The translations under genes and the position numbers were made by a program. Source: Crotalaria pallida (lineage: Eukaryota; Streptophyta; Magnoliopsida; Fabales; Fabaceae). From it: DNA of 64,000 nt. The stretch is from NCBI GenBank assembly GCA_037953625.1, contig CM075655.1, positions 84,471,501 through 84,535,500 of the forward strand. Direction: 5' to 3'. Positions 44,841 to 53,259 of the stretch are shown one piece after another. Numbering within the stretch: position 1 is the first letter of the stretch; every line of letters begins with the position of its first letter. The notes beneath the pieces are model-generated. The model saw only the letters and a program-made list of their open reading frames with translations, was not told the origin of the DNA and did no database searches.

Positions 44841-45585
44841 AATAAGGGAAAAGGTAAAGGATTAAGAAAGGATTTCTTTGGAAACTGGGAAAATAATTAA
44901 AAAGGGAATCATAAGGTGAAAAATGAATTAAATAAAAGGGAACTGACACTTGTATAATGATGAAATCGGAAAAGGTGGTATGCTTGCTATGAAATTGTAA
45001 TTATGTGAATAAGTTACTAATTGTGTTTGGCCTAGTGAGTTGTTATGTCTATCTAGAAACTGCTTTTCTATTTCATGTGCAATGCTCACTCCCTTACCAT
45101 TTTTCAGGTACAGAGATTGAGATAGCACAGCCCGCGGCCGAGCAGGTTCACTCTCCCTCACAGGGAGAGTAGGGTTATTATTGGGATTAGGAGTTTAATG
45201 GACCTAAGCCTCCTTATTCTTTTGATGTATATATGAAGTATAAATATTTTGGGAGAGGCTTATGATATTTTTTGTGGCATAGTTATGTATTGAGCTTCAT
45301 GCTAGTTGTTCTTGGTATAAATATTCCGCTAAAACTCTGATGCGACAAACTGATGTGGGTGCACATGATGCACGTTATATATATATGGCCCTGCTGGCTT
45401 CTGTTTATTTTTGAAAAACTGGTTGAAGCTTAGTGCAGGTTAAACTAAATTGTGGGAATGTCCGAAATACAAAGGAAACTCCGTCCGTTTAACGGTGGAT
45501 TTTAATTAACTAAAAAGGAATTTTTAAGTACTCTAATTTATATTGTGGGTAATTATGGGTAAATTATCTAAGGTGTTACACCAAC

Positions 45586-46060
45586 CATTGTTGGTAGTCC
45601 CAAATATCTGACATGCTGCTCCACTGCCTTTACATTCAACAAAGATCTAATCTCATCTCTTCTGGAAGTAAGAACATTTCGGCTGAAAGAGAGCTCGAAC
45701 TTGTCAAAGTTGATTCATTGGGCAGATGCATTTTCAAAGGTTGTGAGGAATGATTTGATGGACATAGCTTCCTCCATAGTTGCTCTAGAAAATATGATGT
45801 TGTCATCTGCAAAAAAAGAAGGTGAGATATAGCAGGTGCATTAGGTGACACTGTTAATCTACGAATAGCTTTTGTTTCCATGTTTTTGATGATCAACGCA
45901 GATAAGACCTCATGGCATAGAATGAAAAGATAAGGGGACAGAGTGTCGCCTTGTCTAATTCCTCCACTAGCAGTAAATTTCTGTTGTGGTTCACCATTAA
46001 TCATAATTGAAAAAGATGTTGACGTCACACATTTCATAATAAGCTGGGTCCAGTGGATGA
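45586..46060 (-). pseudogene. LINE reverse transcriptase, partial
   Basis: Minus-strand frame with FSIMINGEPQQKFTASGGIR and QGDTLSPYLFILCHEVLSAL, the classic LINE RT finger/palm region. A one-base slip in a T run near 45818 moves the catalytic ADD motif into the next frame. The piece ends at the LTR E insertion in the segment LGLPTMVG and resumes at 42716. Confidence 0.85.
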
Positions 46061-46101
46061 GAAACCAAAGCTAACCAGAGTATGTTCAAGAAAAGGCCAT
46101 C

Positions 46102-46998
46102 CATACTCATAACCTTAAACCAACATGCAAGTAGAAAGATTTTTACTTTCTTAACAAATATTTAACATGCATAAAGCTTTTTGATATAATCATGAGAACA
46201 ATGGGCTTTTTCAAAGTAAAGTTATTATTTTTCTTAAATGCAAAAACATTTTTACAAATCTCAACAATACTAAAAAAATCAAACTTTTTGTCACACAAGC
46301 ATATTTCACACTTAAGAAGTTTAGATCTTTACGAAAATCACACATGCAAGACAAGAAAAATAAAATAATATAACATCACCCATATCAAATATTCATAAAA
46401 GTAGTAAACTTTTTCAATAAAAAGATCTTCTTTTTCATAAAAACAAAGCTTTCACACTATCCATTATCAAATACTAATAAAGAATCAAACTTTTAGTCAT
46501 ACGAACACATTTTATTCTAAAAAAAAACTTTTATGATCATCATGCATGCAAGTAAAAGAAATTCAGTAAAACAACACCCATGACATTTTATTTTTACATA
46601 AATCACATACTAACACATGCATGTACAAAAGGTAGTAGAAAGAAAACTATGTTCATTTTTAAGAGGTTGAGAATGGGAAGAATAACCAAACAAAAAGAAT
46701 CACTTTTATGCATAGAAAAATAACTTAGAAAAATAGAAAAGATTATGAGATACCTTTTAGTATTTGAAAAATCCACAAAGCAAAAAAAAAAATTCTTCTC
46801 TTCCCCCTTCTCTCTCTCACCCACGGCTTCCCTCCTCTTCTCTTGGGAAAAAATTTTATTTTCTTTTCTTAGTTGTTTAAGACCGTAAAAGAGAGTGAGA
46901 GGAATAGTAAAATGGGGTATTTATAGAAGAATGAGAAATGGGGTTCAAGAGCCGAAAATTTGGGGTTTGGGGCATATGGAAAGGTTGAGGGCTGCTAC
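46102..46998 (-). repeat. LTR H, part 2
   Basis: AT-rich, non-coding, with the same CATGCA-rich texture as part 1. On the minus strand it would precede part 1. A pyrimidine-rich patch at 46795-46830 and flanking TATTTATAGAAGAATG near 46918 resemble a promoter/leader zone of an LTR read on the minus strand, but this is not certain. Confidence 0.5.
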
Positions 46999-47409
46999 TG
47001 TAACATCCTAAATTTTATTCCAAGTGAAATTAGAATAATAAACAACTCAAGGAAATGATAATTATGTTCAAGAATAATTAATTTGATGGATTAGGATCAA
47101 ATTTAGTGATATGAAGTCGTTGGATAATCTTTGCAAAGAAATAGAGGTCGAAAGGGGGGGGGAACGAATATTAGAACCGGCGTTTTAATTTCGGTGTTTT
47201 GAATACGCTATACTAGGAAATTCAAAATAAAAGATTTACAACTATAATCACAAATTTCACCGTTGGATGTGAAGGGTAATATGTAGGGAAGCTTGCTTTC
47301 AAATTTGAGCAAGATCCGACGGTTAACGAAGAAGTTATGGCGATTTGAAAGCAGGAAGAAAATAAAAGGAAAATAGGAAAAAAAAATAAAAAGCCTAACC
47401 GTAGTGTTC

Positions 47410-47439
47410 TACTCGAGTAGCCCCTCTGCTACTCGAGTA
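47410..47439. promoter_or_regulatory. TACTCGAGTA pair (LTR F)
   Basis: Two perfect CpG-centred palindromes at 47410 and 47430, exactly 20 bp apart, about 410 bp into the LTR and just after GTTAACGAAGAAGTTATGGC. This is the same context as the B and E words. Confidence 0.75.
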
Positions 47440-48415
47440 ACACGGGTTCTGCAGCAAAAAATAAAGTGTGATCAAACCCATTTCACCCCCCAAATCCGTT
47501 CCTTTCTTCTTCTTCCTCCAAGAGCTCTCATTCTATGACCTAGAAACCTTGAAAACTCAAGCTTTTGGTGGTCACAATCATCATCCCCCAAGGTTCCAAG
47601 TGATGGATCATCATCCCTTTGGTTGAATCTCTCTCTTTTGGTGCTTCTCTCTCTAGGGCAATCTCTCTCTCTCCACTCCACCATCTCTAGAAATCTCAAG
47701 GTAGGTTGATCAAGTTCCTTCATTTCCTTTCCTCTCCTTGGCATGAGACCAACATCATCATCACTAATCTTGCCTTCTCTTTTTATTAATAAAGTGTTAA
47801 TGACTTTCACTCTCTATGTTTTCTCTCTCTTTCAAGAGAAGGAAGAGGACCCATCAATACTCTTTTATTTTGCTCCTAACCGCTCTTTCCTTCATCGTCA
47901 CATTCGGCTCTCCCGGTTCTAATTTTCAAAGCCTTAAAAAGCAAGGGTTTGGTACTTTCTCTCTCTATACTTGGTTGAGGTAAGAGGGGGTGTTACCTTA
48001 GCTTAGGGAATGTATTTCTAGGTAGTGTATAGTGATGAGTAAGATTGGGTGATTTTGTATGTTAATGAATCTTAGGGTAACCGGTAATAATAAATAATAA
48101 TGAGTTAAGAAAAGAATAGAAAACCCTCACTTGAAATTATGTTTTATATGCATGACTTGATGATTTGATTTTAATATTTGATATTTTCCTCGGAAACATG
48201 TATGCGTGGTTGAATGCCTGAATTGTTGTTAGTTTGAGCATGCTATATGTGAAAGACTAAAATGGAAAAAGGGAATGAATTTAATGCATTTAAATGGAAT
48301 AAAGCAAAGAAACGAGAATGTGACAAAAGATTGAATGGAAGATAAGAAATATGATTGAATAATGAGAAGAAAGAAAAGAAAGATAATGTGATAAAAGATT
48401 AAAGAATTGGGTATG

Positions 48416-48835
48416 CGAATGTCAGGCCAAGTTACTACGCCCCGCTGAGTGCATTGTTGCGTAAGCCGCACAATTTAATGGCGTGTGCAGTGGTAAGACG
48501 CCTAACTCATGGAGTTGTATGCAGTGGTGGGTTCGCATTACTTTGATAAGACATGCAGACACGCTCTACGGATGCCAGGCCAAGTAAATACGCCCCGCTG
48601 GGTGCATTGGTTGCGCAAGCCACACGATTTAATGGCGTGTGCAGTGGTAAGATGCCCAACTCATGGAGTTGTACGCAGTGGTGGGTCCATAGTACCCTAA
48701 TTACATTTTTGCGGATATCAGGCCAAGTAAGTACGCCCCGCTGGGTGCATTGGTTGCGTAAGCCGCACAATTTAATGGTGTGCGCAGCGGTAAGACACCC
48801 AATTCATGGATTTGTGCGCAGTGGTGAGTTCGCAA
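48416..48835 (+). repeat. Triplicated ~150-bp repeat with variable closing stems (LTR F)
   Basis: Three units start near 48416, 48570 and 48713. Each holds GTACGCCCCGCTGGGTGCAT-like text, AAGCC(G/A)CAC and GCAGTGGT. The short outer stems differ between units but still pair: ATGCGAA/TTCGCAT, CTACGGA/TCCATAG (one G-T) and TTTGCGGA/TTCGCAAA. The frames translated from these repeats are not genes. Confidence 0.7.
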
Positions 48836-49129
48836 AGATCTTAAGAGTAAAAGATACAAAGCACAAAGAATGAAAATGAAAAAGAAAGAAAAGAAAAAGA
48901 GAAGAAGGAAATGAAAGAAAAGAGTCGAGAAAGTAAAAGAAAGGAGAATGAAAATGAATAAATGAATAAACTTTGAACAAAGTAAGACTACAATGTTAAA
49001 ATGGGAATGAAATGATTAGTGTTTGTGATTGAAATAGATTGGATTGAATTGTCTGATATTTATGTGATTAACCGCTCATTTGTCTATGACTTAGTTATTA
49101 TTATGCCTACTTAAATTTCATTTGCTAAT

Positions 49130-49470
49130 CACTACACCAGAATTAAGGATCAACAACGCCAATTTTGGCTTTTCAACAACGAATTTCGGGCGTTGTCAAA
49201 GTCGTCGTTGTTAAAAGAACGACAACGCAAATAAACAGCGTTGTTGAAACGAAAGCATTGACAGCACCGTCTTGATATGACGTTGTTGAAACAAAGGTAT
49301 TGACAACACCGTCTCTAAATAGCGCGGTTGAAAGTAAGGCATTGACAACACCGTTTTCACAAGGCACTGTTGAAACTAAATCATGACAACGCTGTTTTAA
49401 AACGGTGCTGTTGAAACTATAGCATTGACAACACCATTTTAAAACGGCGTTGTCTTATATTCATTTTGCT
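49130..49470. repeat. Left subterminal repeats of the CACTA element
   Basis: Many copies of ACAACGC, CGTTGTTGAAAC and GACAACACCGT in both orientations, some forming small inverted repeats such as GTTTTAAAAC. In CACTA elements such repeats bind the TnpA-type protein. The minus frame at 49173-49367 is a translation of these repeats. Confidence 0.8.
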
Positions 49471-50525
49471 AGAGTTTTTTTTAATTAGTTGCAGTTATAA
49501 TCGTGGCTAAGTAAGAAAATAAATTTAAAAAATATATATATAACCACAGATGAATCTGTGGCTAAATCAACACCAATTTTTTATAATATTTTTTCCACTA
49601 GTCGCGAAACTTTTTAGAAAATAATAAACAATTAGAAATAAATAAATAACTATAAAGAAAAAAATTAAGGTCTACATAATAATTTTTTTTAGAATAAAAA
49701 TTTCATTACAAATAGAGTAAATAAGTACACGACATACTTTCCACAAACAAAATCAAAAACTACCTAAGTCTACGTCAATTTCAAAGTTTTACTAAGAAAG
49801 TACATAGTATATGAGTTTTCTTAGTCCCTCTTACAATAAAATTTCCAACACTACATAGCATGTGAGCTTTCTTCCATGCATAGCTAAAACGAGACAACAT
49901 CATCATAAAAAATCATAATCCTCCACTTTATAAAGCAAACTTTCAGTTCCAGTTCTGCAATCAGTATTGCCTGCAGGTTTGTTTAAAAGAAGTTATACAA
50001 TAATTATATCTATAGTGATGAACACCACATACTTTTATTGGCTTCATATGCTAAAGTTTGTCAAGACAGTAAAAAAATGTAAGCAACAATCCTTAAATGA
50101 AAAGCATAAGAGCATGCTATAAATATTAAAATTCAAGAAATAATAATACCATGAAAGGTAAAAAAAGGTATTCTCTTTCTTAATCTTTGAAATATATTCT
50201 TCAATTTTCTCTATATAATTATAAAATCAACATAATGTGACATCTTTATGAGCATTAACTAATAATATGAACCAAAAGATGGATTATAGTTAACAAGGTC
50301 AGATTTTAGCCTGAACATTACTACTAATAGTAATACTTTAATAAAAACTACTGAACCTGTAACACAAATATATGATGCTCTTTTTCTAAGAAATTTCAAG
50401 AAAAAAATTATTTACAGAATTGCCTAAAGTACCTGTCTTCCTTCAACCGAAATATACAAGATCTATTAGAACGGGAAAACCTTAATTTCAGATAATGAAC
50501 AATTATGAAACTTAAAAACATTTAA
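49471..50525. other. CACTA interior, left; nothing firmly identified
   Basis: AT-rich. Short minus-strand stretches (near 50170-50230 and 50412-50460, the latter ending ACAG before GTACTTTAG) could be small captured exons, but no protein family is recognised. Confidence 0.35.
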
Positions 50526-51013
50526 GGCAAAACTACTTCCTGTAAGTTATTTTTTGGTTACGATTTCGTCCCTTAACTTTTTTTCGTTTCAAATAAATCC
50601 GGAAGTTTGTAATTTGTTTCAAATAAATCCTTCAATCCAATTTTGTCTTAACACCATTAATGGGAGCCTCCTATGTGGCAACCATTGGTCTTACATGGCT
50701 AAAACTCAACGTTACACCCCAAAATGATGTCATATGAGGCCAAAAGAGAAAACCAAAACAGTTAGGGATAGCCCAATAAGCTTTTATTTTGGCCTCATAC
50801 GACATTGTTTTTGGGTGTAGTGTTGAGTTTTAGCCTTGTAAGACCATTGGTTGCCATGTAGGAGGCTCCTATTAACGTTGTTAAGACAGAATTGGAAAGA
50901 AGGATTTATTTGAAAAAAGTTACAAACTTCTGGATTTATTTGAAACGAAAAAAAGTTAAGGGAGGAAATCGCAACTAAAAAATAACTTACAGGTCCAATC
51001 TAGTAGTTTTGCC
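50526..51013. mobile_element. Mutator-type foldback MITE with 9-bp TSD
   Basis: 488 bp, bounded by GGCAAAACTAC and GTAGTTTTGCC, with inverted arms of about 200 bp and a short centre. It is flanked by perfect 9-bp repeats aacatttaa (50517-50525 and 51014-51022). A 9-bp TSD with long terminal inverted repeats is typical of Mutator-like MITEs. Non-coding. Confidence 0.92.
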
Positions 51014-51092
51014 AACATTTAAAATGAACTATATTCAGCAAAATGAATCTAAAGAGGGTAGAAAATCAATGTCCAGCCTCAATAATTGGTAC

Positions 51093-51201
51093 CTATGAGG
51101 TTCTAATGTGATATGAGACATCCTATAATTGTGAAGAATTTCACAAATTTCTGCAGGCCGCAACCACCGATGTTGGGCTTCAAATTGTAATTGCTGCATA
51201 T
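51093..51201 (-). pseudogene. Captured CAMTA exon (CG-1 DNA-binding domain start)
   Basis: On the minus strand, after a splice-acceptor-like GAATGCGCAG, the frame encodes MQQLQFEAQHRWLRPAEICE then ILHNYRMSHITLEPHR, and stops at a donor-like site (CATAG followed by GTACC). EAQHRWLRPAEICEIL is the signature of the CG-1 domain of calmodulin-binding transcription activators. The rest of the CG-1 domain, the ankyrin repeats and the IQ motifs are absent. The exon keeps its frame and both splice sites, so it could be spliced into a chimeric transcript. It lies 71 bp from the MITE. Confidence 0.8.
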
Positions 51202-52261
51202 CTGCGCATTCATATTAAGGCATTCAATCAAATATCTAATGTAGGTATCAGACCAAATAAACAGATGCAATGTAGATTGTCTAGCAAGCTTAAAGAATCA
51301 AATTATAGCCACAAAAATATATGCATCAGTTAAAAAAACAAGTACTAACAAGAAAGAAAGATGAGTCTGACTAATGAAAGAAGCCCCTGTGCTGTCAGCC
51401 AAGACCTGAACATCTGAGGCCAATGTGTCCAGTAAAAAACTTAAGCATCTATTTCTCCCCAAAAAATCACTTAACCAACCAACTACATTATATTCTTCAG
51501 AATCTGTTTGATTTAACCTTTTTAAGTGCGAACTTGCATTAGCTTATTTTGTGTTAAGAAAAGCTTATAATCTACATGGTTTAGAATGAATTTCAGGCTA
51601 AACACCTGTTTTGGTTTGGGTAAAAAAAATCAAATCCAAACACATAACAAGTCCTTTTCTCCTGTGATCTAGCCCATTATCGTTTGCAGGTATGGTCAGA
51701 ACTCAATAACAGTGAACCATTTTCTACACCAAAAACTCAAAGCTTGCCATGAAATCATGGCATAAGGTATCAGTTCATATTAGAATATAGATAGAGGCAA
51801 TCACCATGGGAATTGTTCCAACTGAGGCAGTAGCAACTCCGTCAAACGAATCACAGCGGCTCCGAGGGCGGAGGTGGCAGTTCTTTCTGGTTCGAGCCTG
51901 CAATAGTTTCAACCAGCAGAACGAGGAGGCAGGGGTTTCTCAAACTCTGCTATCTAACATAGAAAATTCACTTCAGTTATTAAATAACAGAGTATACACT
52001 AAAATATTGCTCACTGACTCATGAGCTTGTGAGACTCACTGAATTCTCAAGAGTAGCAAACCAATTAAAGCTTAAAATGTTGAAAAATCAACTAACAATT
52101 AGAAACCTTTTTGTCAAAAACTGAAAAATCCTCAATCCAAACTACACCTGGTCTAGGATATAGAATTTATCATAATTAACTAACCTTAGCTCTCAGTTTA
52201 AAGTGATGCCTCTTAATCAAGACAAAGACTGAAAAGGCAAAGTAAGAATGTATAAACCATG
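51202..52261. other. CACTA interior; possible further captured exon
   Basis: On the minus strand a stretch near 51910-51806 is bounded by TATTGCAG and a donor-like CCATG|GTGATT and is GC-richer than its surroundings. Its three frames do not match a family I know. The plus-strand frame at 51806-52024 is an alternative reading of the same stretch. The rest is AT-rich with intron-like texture. Confidence 0.35.
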
Positions 52262-52314
52262 TTTCCAACACTCTATGTTCCGTAGCTCTACCAACTGAGC
52301 TAGCTCTTCAGGGC
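52262..52314 (-). ncRNA. tRNA-like fragment (pseudo-tRNA or SINE head)
   Basis: On the minus strand GAGCTAGCTCAGTTGGTAGA matches the D-arm and box A of a tRNA, followed by GCTACGGAACATAGAGTG in place of the anticodon arm. A weak box-B-like TTTATACATTC follows at about 52250. No CCA end or clear acceptor pairing is visible, so it is not an intact tRNA gene. Confidence 0.45.
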
Positions 52315-52479
52315 AAGTATCTGATTTATATAAAAGTCAAATCTTAAAACTCGTTTACTCCTCACTGTATAGGAACTGCCCTTTAAACTACCGCCCTCAA
52401 ATGCCTATGAAAGTGCAATATTAGTTTATAGCTGAGTTTAAGTTAAGCTCAAGAGCACACCAGAATGAAATGCAGGTGA

Positions 52480-53255
52480 CACTAGTGCAGAAGTAAAGAG
52501 TATGAGAAATACTCAAAATACCCCAGCAAAGAAAAGATACAAGAGCAGTTTTTACATAAACAAATAAACAAGAACAAAACCAACCAAACCCCTGCACCTA
52601 ACCCATACAGCAACAACCCGAGAGAAAAAAATTCACTCCTAACCCACACATAAAGACCACCACAACAAACCAGCCCCTGATTCCAACAAACACCAATTAA
52701 ACTCCCTGAACATCCAGCGAAGGTCTCTACAAAAAATGCAGCAAAAACAATAACAGAACAACAGGCTAGCATTATGCAGAAACACAATATCAGACTAGCA
52801 GCCACCACAAGAAGGACCGCTGCTAAATACTGAGAAAAAACAGGGCAAAAAACACTGAAAAATCAAAAACCTAAATCTCTCCTCTAAACCCAAAATCAAA
52901 AGGGGGCAAAATTGAAAACCCTAAACCCAGAATCAATAGAAGAGGGAAATTGAAAAAAAATCAAGAATATAAGAGAGAATTAGCGATGACATGCAATGGA
53001 ACGATGAGGGCAAGTGGGGTTGCTTACCGAGAATCAAAAAATAAAAACAAAAACAAAAAGAAAAATATAAGAGAGAATGGGAATGCTTACGGAGAATGGG
53101 ATGGAGGGAGATGACATGCAAGCTGTGGAACGATGATGGCAATTGATGGAGAGATGGTGGCAAGCGGCGGCAACACGAGAGACGCTACGAGACGGTAGAA
53201 GGAGATGCGGCGGCCACGAGAGGATGAGAGGAGACGATGATGGAGCTGAGGGCAG
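52480..53255 (-). other. Leader-like captured region, minus strand
   Basis: Reading minus, 53260-53030 is a Ser/Pro-rich frame with GC-rich sequence, then TCTGGGTTTAGGGTTTTC near 52930, and a long T/G-rich segment (52830-52480) whose 108-residue frame is hydrophobic (VIVFAAFFVETFAGC, LVLFLFICLCK). The GGGTTTAGGGTTT and T/G texture resemble a plant 5' UTR or first intron. With the CAMTA exon lying downstream on the same strand, this may be its captured promoter and leader. No family is recognised. Confidence 0.35.
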
Positions 53256-53259
53256 AGAG

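Larger units (their letters stand above)
42722..45580 (+). repeat. Solo LTR E
   Basis: 2859 bp from TGTAACATCCC to AAGGTGTTACA with a perfect TSD ccaac (42717-42721 and 45581-45585). The LINE coding sequence runs on across the site, which confirms the borders. Contents: a GC-rich zone with repeated CCAGGCGC words (43089-43245), a hairpin tandem array (44288-44840), and near the right end GAGATAGCACAGCCC and CTCTCCCTCACAGGGAGAG, both shared with LTR F. The 257-residue frame at 44176-44949 is a translation of the tandem repeat. Confidence 0.92.
41001..46101 (-). mobile_element. 5'-truncated LINE (L1 type), split by LTR E
   Basis: A LINE inserted in LTR H with an 11-bp TSD catactcataa (40990-41000 and 46102-46112). 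Its poly(A) tail appears as a short T run at 41003-41010 on the plus strand. Coding parts are at 45586-46060 (reverse transcriptase) and 41113-42721 (C-terminal region). Without LTR E it is about 2.2 kb; it lacks the endonuclease, ORF1 and the first part of RT. Truncation at the 5' end is normal for LINE copies. Confidence 0.85.

Noticed and set aside
44176..44949. 257-residue repeat protein with (M/S)PPNRRPTYIHHLRC units, and two overlapping frames on the same strand
   Set aside because: All three minus frames are open because the DNA is a tandem hairpin repeat; the repeat belongs to solo LTR E.
48507..48873. Frames with repeated GQVNTPRWVHWLRK / QCTQRGVLTWPDIR text
   Set aside because: They are translations of the triplicated repeat in LTR F.
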